Made by a program: the position numbers and the translations under genes. This document shows, in pieces, positions 33,058 through 42,144 of a DNA stretch of 64,000 bases. The notes under the pieces are model-generated. The model did no database searches and was not told the DNA's origin. It saw only the letters and a program-made list of their open reading frames with translations. Source of the stretch: Streptomyces sp. NRRL S-87 (GTDB taxonomy: Bacteria > Actinomycetota > Actinomycetes > Streptomycetales > Streptomycetaceae); the NCBI RefSeq assembly GCF_000719335.1, contig NZ_JOGB01000022.1, positions 1 to 64,000 of the forward strand. The letters run 5' to 3'. Positions within the stretch are counted from its first letter, which is position 1. Each line of letters opens with the position of its first letter.

Positions 33058-34299
33058 TCAGGTGACGGCGGAGCCCGCCACCCAGTCGGCCCAGGACAGG
33101 TTCCAGCCGCCGAGCCCGTTGTCCGGGGCGACGGTCTTGTCCTCGGAGTTGACCACCTCGACGACGTCCCCGACGAGGGTCCGGTCGAAGAACCAGCCCG
33201 CGGGGGTGTCCGAGCCGCCGCCCTTGTCGTCGCGCAGGCCCACGCAGCCGTGGCTGGTGTTGACGGAGCCGAAGGTGTCGGGCGAGGCCCAGTAGTTGCC
33301 GTGCAGGAAGGTGCCCGAGGTGGTCAGCCGGATCGCGTGCGGTACGTCGGGGATGTCGTACTCGCCGCCGAAGCCGACGGTGCGGCCGTTCATCCGGGTC
33401 ACGTCGAACATCTCCATCGCGACCATCTTGCCGTTGTACGTGGTGCGGCCCGGTGCCCCCGCGCTGACGGGCAGGGTGGCCAGCACCCTGCCCTCGCGCC
33501 GGACCACCATGGTCTTCTCCTCGGCGTCGACCGTGGAGACCTGGGAGCGGCCGACGGTGAACCGCACCGTCTTGCTCTGGATGCCGTACGAGCCCTTGGC
33601 CCCCTGCACGTCCCGCAGCCGCATGGCGACCGTGACCTCGGTACCGGGCTTCCAGTACTGGCGGGGCCGGAAGTCGAGCCGCTCGTCGCCGAACCAGTGG
33701 CCGACCACCTCCACCGGCGGGACGGAGGTGACGGTGATGGCCCGCTCGACCTCGGCCCGGTTCTCGATGGAGCGGTTGAAGCTGAAGGAGACGATCATCC
33801 CGGTGCCGACGGTGGACCGGTTCTCGGGCTTGAAGTAGCCGATGAAGCGCTCTTCCGGCACGTAGGTGGTGAAGCTGGTGTGCCGGGCCTGGCGCCGGTC
33901 GTGGCCGTCGACGGCCACCGCGTCGACGGTGTACTTGGCGGCCAGCGCCAGCTTCCCGGCGGCCGGGTCGGGGCTCCAGCTGAGCCCGTCGGGGGCGATC
34001 GTGCCGGGCACCCTCTCCTCCTGGGCGTCCTCGACCTTGGTGACCGTGACCCGCTCCAGCCGCCCCTCCGGCACGCTGACGGTCAGCGGCCCGCCGGCCG
34101 GCACGCCCCGGGCGCCGTCGTCGGGCGTGACCCGGATGGCCTCATCGGGGGAGCGGGGTTTGCCGGGCAGCTCCACCGCGATGCCCGGGGCCTCTCCGGA
34201 GCCGGAGCAGCCCGCCAGCAGCCCCGCCCACGCCACCACGGCGGCCAAGCCCGCCCATGCCCGCCTCTTCACGTATCTCACGGACAGCCCAACGACCAC
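33058..34299 (-). CDS. L,D-transpeptidase lipoprotein (Ig-like plus YkuD), third
   Basis: The 413-residue protein has the same architecture as the gene at 30098: basic start, hydrophobic stretch, lipobox LLAGC, two Ig-like domains, a YkuD domain with FLHGNYW and SHGCVGLRDD, and a C-terminal WNLSWADW. It forms 3-3 peptidoglycan crosslinks outside the membrane. The start is uncertain. The GTG at 34299 directly follows GGGGAGGGGC, but GTGs at 34281 or 34272 give a more usual short lead to the signal peptide. It is divergent from glgX, with the two starts 135 bases apart. Confidence 0.93.
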   Translation of the reverse strand: MVVGLSVRYVKRRAWAGLAAVVAWAGLLAGCSGSGEAPGIAVELPGKPRSPDEAIRVTPDDGARGVPAGGPLTVSVPEGRLERVTVTKVEDAQEERVPGTIAPDGLSWSPDPAAGKLALAAKYTVDAVAVDGHDRRQARHTSFTTYVPEERFIGYFKPENRSTVGTGMIVSFSFNRSIENRAEVERAITVTSVPPVEVVGHWFGDERLDFRPRQYWKPGTEVTVAMRLRDVQGAKGSYGIQSKTVRFTVGRSQVSTVDAEEKTMVVRREGRVLATLPVSAGAPGRTTYNGKMVAMEMFDVTRMNGRTVGFGGEYDIPDVPHAIRLTTSGTFLHGNYWASPDTFGSVNTSHGCVGLRDDKGGGSDTPAGWFFDRTLVGDVVEVVNSEDKTVAPDNGLGGWNLSWADWVAGSAVT

Positions 34300-34433
34300 G
34301 CCCCTCCCCTGGAAACGTGAGTCCGGGCTCGGTTCCGGGCATGACAGGGGGAAGGACCAGACGGGGACGGGACGCGGCCGGGACGCCGCGGGCCCGCGTC
34401 CCGCCGGTACCCCGAGCCGCGGGAGGCGGGAGA

Positions 34434-36725
34434 GTGTCGAGCGCAGCGGAGCAGGAGGCGGTCCCGGGCGGGCAGCAGACGGTCCCGGGCGGGCCCGGGA
34501 CCCCCCGGGCAGAGCGGGTCGGCCACGCGCCCGCCCCGCGCACGAACGGCAGGCGCCCCGCCCGGGCCCTGCCGGGCCCACCGGTGTGGCCCGGGGCGCC
34601 GACCCCGCTGGGGGCCCGCTACCGGGTGGGTCCGGACGGCGTGGCGGGCACCAACTTCGCGCTGTGGGCGGGCGGTGGCGCGGAGGCTGTCGAACTGTGC
34701 CTGTTCGACGAGCGCGGCGCGGAGACCCGGTGCGCCCTGCCGGAACTCACGCACGAGATCTGGCACGGCTTCGTGCCGGGCGTACGGCCGGGGCAGCGGT
34801 ACGGGTACCGGGTGCACGGCCGCTGGGACCCGTGGACGGGGGTCCGGTTCAACCCGGCCAAGCTCCTGCTGGACCCGTACGCCCGGGCCGTCGACGGGGA
34901 CTTCGCCCTGCCGCCGGAGGTGTACGGGCACGTCCGGGACTGGCCCCAGCAGTACATCGCGGACACCGTGCGCGACGACCGGGACTCGGCGCCGTACGTG
35001 CCCAAGGGCGTGGTCGTCCACGATGACGACGACTGGGCGGACGACGTGCGCCCGAAGACGCCGTGGGCCGACTCGGTCATCTACGAGCTGCACGTCCGCG
35101 GGTTCACGATGCGCCACCCGGACGTCCCCCCGCAGCTGCGCGGCACCTACGCGGGTCTGGCGCACCCGGCGGCGATCGCGCACCTGACCCGGCTCGGGGT
35201 CACGGCGGTGGAGCTGCTGCCGGTGCACCAGTTCGCGCACGAGGACCACCTGCTGCGCCGGGGCCTGCGCAACCACTGGGGCTACAACTCGATCGGCTAC
35301 TTCGCCCCGCACGCCGGCTACGCGGCCTCCGGCACGGCGGGCCAGCAGGTCGGCGAGTTCAAGCAGATGGTGCGGGCGCTGCACGCGGCCGGGATCGAGG
35401 TGATCCTCGACGTGGTCTACAACCACACCGCCGAGGCGGGCGAGCTGGGCCCGACGCTGTCCCTGCGCGGGATCGACAACCGGGGCTACTACCGGCTCCA
35501 GTCCGACCAGCGCCGGTACGCCGACTACACGGGCTGCGGCAACACCCTGCACGCGGGCCGCCCGCACGTGCTGCGGCTGATCACGGACTCGCTGCGGTAC
35601 TGGGTGACGGAGATGGGGGTGGACGGCTTCCGCTTCGACCTGGCGGCGGCCCTGGCCCGCTCCATGCACGACGTCGACATGCTCTCCCCCTTCCTCGCGG
35701 TGATCGCGCAGGACCCGGTGCTGCGCCGGGTGAAGCTGATCGCCGAGCCGTGGGACGTGGGCTCGGGCGGCTACCAGGTCGGCGCCTTCCCGCCCCTGTG
35801 GACGGAGTGGAACGACCGCTACCGGGACGCGGTGCGGGACTTCTGGCGGGGCGCGCTGCCGGACGTACGGGACCTGGGCTACCGGCTGTCGGGCTCCAGC
35901 GACCTGTACGCGTGGGGCGGCCGCCGCCCGTACGCGTCGGTGAACTTCGTGACCGCGCACGACGGGTTCACCCTGCGCGACCTCGTCTCGTACGAGCGCA
36001 AGCACAACCAGGCCAACGGCGAGGACAACCGGGACGGCACGAACGACAACCGGTCCTGGAACTGCGGGGTCGAGGGCGAGACGGACGACCCGCGGATCGG
36101 CGCGCTGCGCCGCCGCCAGCTGCGCAACCTGGTGACCACGCTGCTGATGTCCACGGGCGTGCCGATGCTGGTGGCGGGGGACGAGTTCGGCCGGACCCAG
36201 GGCGGCAACAACAACGCGTACTGCCAGGACAACGAGACGGGGTGGGTGGACTGGTCGCTGCGCGACGCGCCGGGCTGGCGGGAGCTGTTCGCGCTGACGG
36301 CACGGCTGATCGGGCTGCGCCGGGCCCATCCCGTGCTGCGCCGGCGGGCGTTCTTCGCGGGGCGGCCGCAGCAGCCGGACGGGCTGCGGGACCTGGCGTG
36401 GTTCACGCCCGGGGGGACGGAGATGACGGAGTCGGACTGGTACGAACCGAGGTCGGCGCTGGGGCTGTTCCTGTCCGGGCGGGACATCCCGGGGCGGGAC
36501 GCCCGGGGCCGGAAGGTGACCGACGACAGCTTCCTGGCGCTGCTGCACGCCGGGGACCGGCCGCTGGCGTGGACGCTGCCCGGGGAGCCGTGGGCCCGGA
36601 CGTACGAGCTGGTGGTGGACACCGCGCGGGAGGACCAGGCGGCCGCGCCGGGGGTGCGCTACCGGGGCGGGCAGCCGCTCACGGTGCCGGCGCGGGCGGT
36701 GCTGCTGCTGAAGGTGACGGGGTGA
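34434..36725 (+). CDS. glgX: glycogen debranching enzyme GlgX
   Basis: The 763-residue GH13 enzyme hydrolyses alpha-1,6 branches in glycogen. An isoamylase-like CBM48 domain comes first (TNFALWAGGGAEAVELCLFD), then the GH13 barrel (VDVPP..., YELHVRGF, LPVHQF). The catalytic set is the nucleophile Asp402 (GFRFDLAAALAR), the acid/base Glu438 (LIAEPWD) and the transition-state Asp510 (TAHDGFT). The C-terminal beta domain is present. The GTG at 34434 follows GGAGG; an earlier start at 34257 would add proline/arginine-rich sequence. The final 47 bases overlap, on the opposite strand, the end of the PadR-family gene. No other glycogen genes are in the window. Confidence 0.95.
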   Translation: MSSAAEQEAVPGGQQTVPGGPGTPRAERVGHAPAPRTNGRRPARALPGPPVWPGAPTPLGARYRVGPDGVAGTNFALWAGGGAEAVELCLFDERGAETRCALPELTHEIWHGFVPGVRPGQRYGYRVHGRWDPWTGVRFNPAKLLLDPYARAVDGDFALPPEVYGHVRDWPQQYIADTVRDDRDSAPYVPKGVVVHDDDDWADDVRPKTPWADSVIYELHVRGFTMRHPDVPPQLRGTYAGLAHPAAIAHLTRLGVTAVELLPVHQFAHEDHLLRRGLRNHWGYNSIGYFAPHAGYAASGTAGQQVGEFKQMVRALHAAGIEVILDVVYNHTAEAGELGPTLSLRGIDNRGYYRLQSDQRRYADYTGCGNTLHAGRPHVLRLITDSLRYWVTEMGVDGFRFDLAAALARSMHDVDMLSPFLAVIAQDPVLRRVKLIAEPWDVGSGGYQVGAFPPLWTEWNDRYRDAVRDFWRGALPDVRDLGYRLSGSSDLYAWGGRRPYASVNFVTAHDGFTLRDLVSYERKHNQANGEDNRDGTNDNRSWNCGVEGETDDPRIGALRRRQLRNLVTTLLMSTGVPMLVAGDEFGRTQGGNNNAYCQDNETGWVDWSLRDAPGWRELFALTARLIGLRRAHPVLRRRAFFAGRPQQPDGLRDLAWFTPGGTEMTESDWYEPRSALGLFLSGRDIPGRDARGRKVTDDSFLALLHAGDRPLAWTLPGEPWARTYELVVDTAREDQAAAPGVRYRGGQPLTVPARAVLLLKVTG

Positions 36726-37323
36726 CCGGCGGACCGACCGGAGGGGCCGGAGGGGCCGCCGTGCGCGCCGCGGCGCGGCGGTCGAGCCGGCGCAGGGCGG
36801 TGCGGCCCCACGTCAGGTTCTCGCGTTCGAAGGCCATCCCCCGCAGCAGGGTGAGGTACGGGCCGACGCGCTCGGCCGTGTCGAAGAACTCGTCCTCGGT
36901 GCGCCCGGCGAGCAGCCGCTCGCGCAGCCGCTCGTAGCGGGCGAGCTTGGCTGCGGCCCAGTCCATCCGCTCGCCGATCGCGGCGCGGACGGCGTCGAGG
37001 TCGCCGACGTCGGCGCAGGAGACCTTGACCATCAGCTCGTCGCGGATCGCGGTGGGCCGGGCCGGCGGCTCGGCGACGTACGCGCGGACGGCGGCCCGGC
37101 CCGCGTCGGTGAGCGCGAACAGCCGCTTGTTGGGGCGGCGCTCCTGCTCGACGACGCGGGCGGTGACGAGGCCGTCGGCCGTCATGCGCTCCAGCTCGCG
37201 GTAGAGCTGCTGGGGCGTGGCCATCCAGAAGTTGGCGACGGAGGCGTCGAACTCCTTGGCCAGGTCGTAGCCGGACGCCTCGCCCTCCAGCAGGGCGGCC
37301 ATCAGGGCGTTGCGCAGTGCCAT
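36679..37323 (-). CDS. PadR family regulator
   Basis: The 214-residue regulator begins with the winged helix (ALRNALMAALLEGEASGYDLAKEFDASVANFW and QLYRELERMTADGLVTARVVEQ) and has a helical C-terminal domain, followed by an unusual Pro/Ala-rich tail. The ATG at 37323 is fixed by the conserved start; further upstream frames (to 37383) run into the promoter. It is divergent from the small SnoaL-like gene at 37416, so it may regulate that gene and itself. Its 3' end overlaps glgX by 47 bases in antisense; the overlap covers the tail after the conserved domain. Confidence 0.85.
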   Translation of the reverse strand: MALRNALMAALLEGEASGYDLAKEFDASVANFWMATPQQLYRELERMTADGLVTARVVEQERRPNKRLFALTDAGRAAVRAYVAEPPARPTAIRDELMVKVSCADVGDLDAVRAAIGERMDWAAAKLARYERLRERLLAGRTEDEFFDTAERVGPYLTLLRGMAFERENLTWGRTALRRLDRRAAARTAAPPAPPVGPPVTPSPSAAAPPAPAP

Positions 37324-37415
37324 CCCGCCACGGTAGCGCGGGTCTGGACAGGGCGGGACCACCCTCCCTACCCTCATCCACACCTATTCAATTTTTTTAC
37401 TAGCGAGGGGACGCC
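37324..37415. promoter_or_regulatory. divergent promoter interval of the PadR and SnoaL-like genes
   Basis: The 92-base space holds an unusually T-rich stretch, TTCAATTTTTTTACTAG (37387-37403). For the plus gene a -10-like TTTACT may lie at 37395-37400, with GAGGGG as ribosome-binding site. For the minus gene, TTGAAT is at 37386-37391 (reading minus), followed by TAGGGA about 15 bases later. No inverted repeat suitable for PadR could be assigned. Confidence 0.4.
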
Positions 37416-37808
37416 GTGCACCCGTTCCGCAAGGCCGTCGAGACCCATGACCACGCGGCGCTGGAGGCCCTGCTGGCCGACGACGTCGTGTTCACCAGCC
37501 CGGTCGTCTTCAAGCCGTACCGGGGCAGGGCGATCACCGCCGCGATCCTGCGTGCGGCGGACCGCGTCTTCGAGGACTTCGCCTACGAGCGGGAGATCGC
37601 CGACCCGGCCGGCCGCGACCACGCCTTCGTCTTCAACGCGACGGTGGGCGGCAAGCGGATCCAGGGCTGCGACTTCCTGCACTTCGACGAGGCCGGCCGG
37701 ATCGACGCCTTCACGGTCATGGTCCGCCCCCTGTCCGCGGCCAACGCCCTCGCCGAGGCGATGGGCGCCCAGTTCGACCGCATCGCCCAGGAGGCGGCGC
37801 AGGCCTAG
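37416..37808 (+). CDS. small SnoaL-like (NTF2-fold) protein
   Basis: The 130-residue cytoplasmic protein has the NTF2/SnoaL look: an N-terminal helix MHPFRKAVETHDHAALEALLADDVVF, the strand-and-loop GRAITAAILRAADRVF, and the later HFDEAGRIDAFTVMVRP. SnoaL-like proteins can be polyketide cyclases, isomerases or small-ligand binders; the ligand here is unknown. The GTG at 37416 has GAGGGG nearby. It is divergent from the PadR regulator, so its expression may respond to the PadR ligand. Confidence 0.75.
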   Translation: MHPFRKAVETHDHAALEALLADDVVFTSPVVFKPYRGRAITAAILRAADRVFEDFAYEREIADPAGRDHAFVFNATVGGKRIQGCDFLHFDEAGRIDAFTVMVRPLSAANALAEAMGAQFDRIAQEAAQA

Positions 37809-37852
37809 GCAGCCCGGCGGAGGGAGGAGCCCCTCGGCCCGCGCGCCCGCCG

Positions 37853-38116
37853 CTAGCGGGCCGCGCGGCAGGCCCCGCCCGCGTCGCTCGAGGAGAGGCC
37901 GGCCTGCTGGAGGGTGGCGACGCAGCTGGTCTGGTTGCCGATGGAGCCCTGGTAGCACCCCTGGGCGATGTCGGACGTGGACTTCTTGCCGTGTGCCACC
38001 ACGTACTTCGTACAGTCCTGGACGCTGGCGGACGCTGCCGGGGCGGCGACGGCGACGCCGCCGGCCGCGAGGACCAGGGCGGCGAGGACACCGGGGAGGC
38101 GGGCCGACGGACGCAT
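37853..38116 (-). CDS. small secreted protein with four cysteines, unknown
   Basis: The 87-residue protein has a signal peptide (PSARLPGVLAALVLAAGGVAVAAP). The mature part has about 56 residues with four cysteines (in QDCTKY, QGCYQG, TSCVAT and GACRAA), so it may be disulfide-stabilised; two conserved segments are KKSTSDIAQG and LSSSDAGGACRAA. I do not recognise the family. The ATG at 38116 follows GAGAGCAGG. It lies near another small cysteine-containing secreted gene (38401-38766), same strand. Confidence 0.55.
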   Translation of the reverse strand: MRPSARLPGVLAALVLAAGGVAVAAPAASASVQDCTKYVVAHGKKSTSDIAQGCYQGSIGNQTSCVATLQQAGLSSSDAGGACRAAR

Positions 38117-38400
38117 GCGGATGCACCTGCTCTCTCGGTCGGTCACGCGATCCGCGAGTGCGCCGGACCGCGGGCGGGGGCGGCGCGGAGCAGGCATTCC
38201 GGAAGGCGACCGGCTCACGCGTCGGCCACCCCCGCTCTTCCGACGCTAGAGCACCCCACCGGCGCCCGCACCGCGGCGGGGGCCGGGGCCGTACGGTGCG
38301 GCGGCGCGGCCGGGCCGCCCGTGCCGCCACCCGCGCCGCCGGCCGGTCCTGGTCCGGAGGCGGTGCGGGCGGTTGCGGTGGCCGCCGGGTGCGGTGGCGG

Positions 38401-38766
38401 TCAGGAAGTGCGCTTCAGCGTCCAGGTGTTGGGGTTGAAGCTGGGGACGGCGGAGTAGCGGCAGCCGCTCGAGTAGTAGCTGGCGGTGATGGTCCAGCCG
38501 GCCGGCGGCCAGGTGGAGGCGCAGGCGTTGACCTGGGTACCGACCGGGTAGCCGCGGAGGTCCTTGATCTGCTTGGTGTTGGGGTTGAAGCCGGAGCCGC
38601 AGCCGCCGCTGTTCCACCACTGGACGTCCACCCAGCCGTCGGGGGTGAGCGTGCTGGAGCACATGTTCTGCGTGTCGCCGGGGGCGGCCGAGGCGGGGCT
38701 CGCGGTGATCGCGAGGGCGGTGGCGGCCAGGGTGGCCAGCACGGCGGCGGTACGGGTGCGGATCAT
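38401..38766 (-). CDS. small secreted protein with cysteine and tryptophan-rich beta domain, unknown
   Basis: The 121-residue protein has a signal peptide (AVLATLAATALAITASPASA) and a mature part of about 94 residues with four cysteines (NMCSS, GGCGSG, NACAS, SGCRYS) and repeated aromatic residues (GWVDVQWW, WPPAGWTITASYY). The layout suggests a disulfide-bonded extracellular beta-sheet domain, possibly carbohydrate-active, but no family is recognised. The ATG is at 38766 after AAGGGA. It is adjacent to other secreted genes on the same strand. Confidence 0.6.
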   Translation of the reverse strand: MIRTRTAAVLATLAATALAITASPASAAPGDTQNMCSSTLTPDGWVDVQWWNSGGCGSGFNPNTKQIKDLRGYPVGTQVNACASTWPPAGWTITASYYSSGCRYSAVPSFNPNTWTLKRTS

Positions 38767-38931
38767 GAGGGGTTCCCTTCGCGGCGCGCCGGCATCGCCG
38801 CCGACCTTCGGCGGGCCGTCCGGGGCGCCGGGTCCTTGCTATCCGACCGGATCCGGCTGCAGACAGTCATCTTTGGGGCATAACTTTGCGTCGGTTTAAG
38901 GCCGTTGCCGACCGGTCGGCGGATCCGACCG

Positions 38932-40179
38932 CTATGACCGGAGTGGGGTGCTCAGGTAGCAGGCCACGTTCAGGGCGAGCTTCGGCGGGGCGCCGGTGGT
39001 CCTGCCGGAGGCGTCGAAGGAGAAGCGGAACGAACCCGACCGCACGCTCATGACGTTCCGGTAGCGCGGTTCGGCGCCCTCGAGCCAGGCGTGCGGCAGG
39101 CCCCGGTACGGTCCCTCGCAGGTCCGGGACACGTACCCCGACGCCGTGACCCCACCGGCGTCCGCGGTGCCGGCCGCAGCGAAGAAGCGCATGGTGTGGC
39201 GGGCCGAGCAGCCCACGACGCGCACCCGGGCGGGGTCGGCGAGACCGGCGGCGGGTACCGCGCAGCTGCCCTTGGGCAGGGCGAAGGCGGAGGCGGTGGC
39301 CTTGCGGGCGTCCGCGGCGGGAGCCGGTCGGACCTCGCCGGCCTCGCCGAAGCCGCTGGCCAGGAAGCTGGCCCGGAGGCGGGTCACGCCCTTGAGGAAG
39401 CGGGTGCCGGGGCCGTGCTGCACCCGGTCGAGCAGCACCGCGAGGTCGGCGTCGGCTCCGATCAGCCGGCCCTCCTCGTCCAGCCGGACGTACAGCGGCA
39501 CGGGCAGGTCCATGACGCCGGGGCCCGTGCCGGTGTACGCGATCCGGTGCGGGAGCAGGGTCTGCGCCTGGCCGACCGTGAGCGTGGTGCGGTACTCGCG
39601 GCTGCCGTCGGGCTGGACCACGGGCGTCGCGTGCGGCCTGACCCGCGCGACGAGGTCGGCGAGCGTGCCGCCGTAGGGGAGGAACGGGCCCGGCGCGTGC
39701 ACGGAGGCCGGTGCCCCGCCCCGCGGGTCGAGCGCCTTGCGGGTGGCCGGCGGGTAGCCGAGCCAGCCGCCGTCGACGCCCCGGGCCCGTACCTCGGAGC
39801 CGGCGACGGCGAGCCGCTGGGGGTAGGAGACGCCGGGTGCGTCGAGGTCGGCCGCGTCCTCGAAGCCGACCGGTACCTCGCGGGTCAGCAGGGCCTCGGC
39901 GGTGCCGCTGCGGAAGTCGACCCGGCCCTCGGTGACGTGGCGGGCGGTCGCGGTCACGCCGGCGTACTCGAGGGTGGAGGTGAAGCGCAGCGAGCCGGCG
40001 GCCCGGGTGGCGGCGATCGCGGCGGCGAAGTGCTGCGAGAAGGGCTTCCCGTAGACGTCGGCCCCCCGGCCCCCGTCGCCGTCCCCGAACGCGACGGCGC
40101 ACGCGGTGGCGGTGAGCAGCAGCGGCAGTACCGCGGCCACTCCCCTGACGGCTCGTCTCATGCGTTGCGGACTGCTCAT
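38932..40179 (-). CDS. secreted or lipoprotein of unknown function
   Basis: The 415-residue protein has a basic start and hydrophobic run (AVLPLLLTATAC), with a cysteine in an imperfect lipobox, so it may be lipid-anchored. The mature sequence resembles the LppX/LprG-like layout of beta-strands early (SLRFTSTLEYAGVTATARHVTEGRVDF) and has a second half with three widely spaced cysteines (GSCAVP, RTCEGPY, VACYLS). No catalytic motif is visible. The ATG at 40179 follows GGGGGAAGA. It is divergent from the ABC exporter at 40249. Confidence 0.6.
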   Translation of the reverse strand: MSSPQRMRRAVRGVAAVLPLLLTATACAVAFGDGDGGRGADVYGKPFSQHFAAAIAATRAAGSLRFTSTLEYAGVTATARHVTEGRVDFRSGTAEALLTREVPVGFEDAADLDAPGVSYPQRLAVAGSEVRARGVDGGWLGYPPATRKALDPRGGAPASVHAPGPFLPYGGTLADLVARVRPHATPVVQPDGSREYRTTLTVGQAQTLLPHRIAYTGTGPGVMDLPVPLYVRLDEEGRLIGADADLAVLLDRVQHGPGTRFLKGVTRLRASFLASGFGEAGEVRPAPAADARKATASAFALPKGSCAVPAAGLADPARVRVVGCSARHTMRFFAAAGTADAGGVTASGYVSRTCEGPYRGLPHAWLEGAEPRYRNVMSVRSGSFRFSFDASGRTTGAPPKLALNVACYLSTPLRS

Positions 40180-40248
40180 TCTTCCCCCCGGTAGCGCATC
40201 CGGATAATCGCTGGGCGATGTCAGGAGCGAATCGTATGCTCGCGCCTG

Positions 40249-42144
40249 ATGGCCTCCCTCCCTGACTCCCCCGCCCCCGCAGCCGGCCGCGAACGCTCCG
40301 CGGTCCGTACGCTGCTGCGCCTGTGGCCGTTCGTGCGCCCCGTCCGCGCGCGCTGGCTGACGGCCGTGTTCGTCGCGATCGCCGCCTCCTGCGTGGGCCT
40401 GGTGATCCCGCTCGTCCTCAAGTGGATCGTCGACGGCCCGGTGGCCGCCGGCGACACGGCCGGGGTCGCCTGGGGCGCGCTGTGGCTGGTGCTGCTCGGG
40501 CTGGCGGAGGCGGGGCTGTTCGGCTACCGGCGCTGGCTGGTGGCGCGCCCGCTGTCGCGCGTGGAGGCGGACCTGCGGGGCGAGCTGTACGCGCACCTCC
40601 AGCGGGTACCGGTGGCCTTCCACGACCGGTGGGCCTCGGGCCAGCTGCTCTCGCGCGGGACGACGGACCTGATGATGGTGCGCCAGTTCCTGGCGTTCCC
40701 GCTGACGTTCCTGGTGGTCAACGCCGTCACGGTGGTGGCCGGTGCGGTGATCCTGCTGGTGCAGGAGTGGACGCTGGGGCTGGTGCTGCTGATCCCGGTG
40801 GTCCCGCTGGTGGTGCTGTGCGGGGCGTTCGAGGCCCGGTACGCGATCGTCTCGCGGCGGTCCCAGGACCAGGTCGGCGACCTGACCACGGTGGTCGAGG
40901 AGAGCGTGCTCGGCATCCGGATCATCAAGGGCTTCGGGCGCAACCGCAGCCAGGCCCGCGCGTTCCGCGAGCTGTCGGGCGAGCTGCGCGGCACGGAGCT
41001 GGTCAAGGCCCGGCTGCTGGCGGGCATCTCGGCGTACATGACCGTGCTGCCGGAGGCGGCCATCGGGGTGGCGCTCGTGCTGGGCACCGTGCAGGTCGCG
41101 GACGGGGACCTGTCGGCCGGCACCCTGGTGGCCTTCCTCTCCACGGCGCTGGCGCTGCGCTGGCCGGTGGAGTCGATCGGCTGGCTGCTGGCCCTGTGCC
41201 AGGAGGCGGCCACCGCGACCGAGCGCTACTTCGAGGCGCTGGACGAGCCGCGCGAGGACCCCTGGGACACGACGGGCCCGGGCCGGGGCCCCGACCCCGC
41301 TCCGATCGCCACGGACTCGGCCACGGCCACGGTCCCGCCGGTGACGGGGTCCGGCGCCACCGGGGCGCCGACGGCGGCCGGTGCGCCGGGGCCCGCGGCC
41401 GCCGGCGGCCTGCGCCTGGAGGGCGTCCGGTTCCGCTACCCCGACGCCGACCCGGACTCGCCCCCGGTGCTCGACGGTGTCGATCTGCACGTGCGCCCCG
41501 GCGAGACGATGGCCCTGGTCGGCGCCACCGGCAGCGGCAAGACCACCCTGACCGCGCTCGTGCCACGGCTGCACGAGCTCGTCGGCGGCCGCATCACCCT
41601 CGACGGCGAGGACGTCACGGCCATGCCGCGCGAGCGGCTGCGCTCGCTGGTGTCGGTGGCGTTCGAGGAACCGACGCTGTTCTCGACGACCGTCGAGGAG
41701 AACGTGTCGATGGGCGGCCCCGAGGTCGCCCGCGCCCTGGCCACGGCCCAGGCCGAGTTCGTCCACGACCTGCCGGAGGGCCTCGGGACCCGCGTCGGTG
41801 AGCAGGGCCTGAGCCTGTCCGGCGGCCAGCGCCAGCGGCTCGCGCTGGCCCGGGCCGTCGCGGGCAGCCCGCGCTTCCTCGTGCTGGACGACCCGTTGTC
41901 GGCCCTCGACGTGCACACCGAGGCGCTGGTCGAGGCCGCCCTGCGCCGGGTCCTGGCGGACACCACCGCGCTGGTGGTGGCGCACCGGCCGTCGACGGTC
42001 CAGCTGGCCGACCGGGTGGCACTGCTGTCCGGCGGCCGGATCACGGCCGTGGGCACGCACCACGAACTGCTGCGCGACAGTGTCGAGTACGCCTGGCTCA
42101 TGTCGGGTACGGGGCCCTTCGGGGCGGAGGGGGAGCTGCGATGA
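40249..42144 (+). CDS. ABC exporter half-transporter 1 (degenerate-site member)
   Basis: The 631-residue protein joins a six-helix transmembrane domain (residues about 15-340) to an ATPase domain (about 380-631). Walker A is GATGSGKTT (about 425), the signature is LSLSGGQRQRLALARAV, and Walker B is FLVLDDP, where the catalytic glutamate is replaced by Asp. Such replacement marks the degenerate ATPase site of heterodimeric exporters. A low-complexity, Ala/Pro-rich linker (about 345-385) joins the domains. The ATG is at 40249, and the stop overlaps the next gene's start (ATGA). The substrate is unknown; multidrug or peptide efflux is the usual role. Confidence 0.92.
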   Translation: MASLPDSPAPAAGRERSAVRTLLRLWPFVRPVRARWLTAVFVAIAASCVGLVIPLVLKWIVDGPVAAGDTAGVAWGALWLVLLGLAEAGLFGYRRWLVARPLSRVEADLRGELYAHLQRVPVAFHDRWASGQLLSRGTTDLMMVRQFLAFPLTFLVVNAVTVVAGAVILLVQEWTLGLVLLIPVVPLVVLCGAFEARYAIVSRRSQDQVGDLTTVVEESVLGIRIIKGFGRNRSQARAFRELSGELRGTELVKARLLAGISAYMTVLPEAAIGVALVLGTVQVADGDLSAGTLVAFLSTALALRWPVESIGWLLALCQEAATATERYFEALDEPREDPWDTTGPGRGPDPAPIATDSATATVPPVTGSGATGAPTAAGAPGPAAAGGLRLEGVRFRYPDADPDSPPVLDGVDLHVRPGETMALVGATGSGKTTLTALVPRLHELVGGRITLDGEDVTAMPRERLRSLVSVAFEEPTLFSTTVEENVSMGGPEVARALATAQAEFVHDLPEGLGTRVGEQGLSLSGGQRQRLALARAVAGSPRFLVLDDPLSALDVHTEALVEAALRRVLADTTALVVAHRPSTVQLADRVALLSGGRITAVGTHHELLRDSVEYAWLMSGTGPFGAEGELR

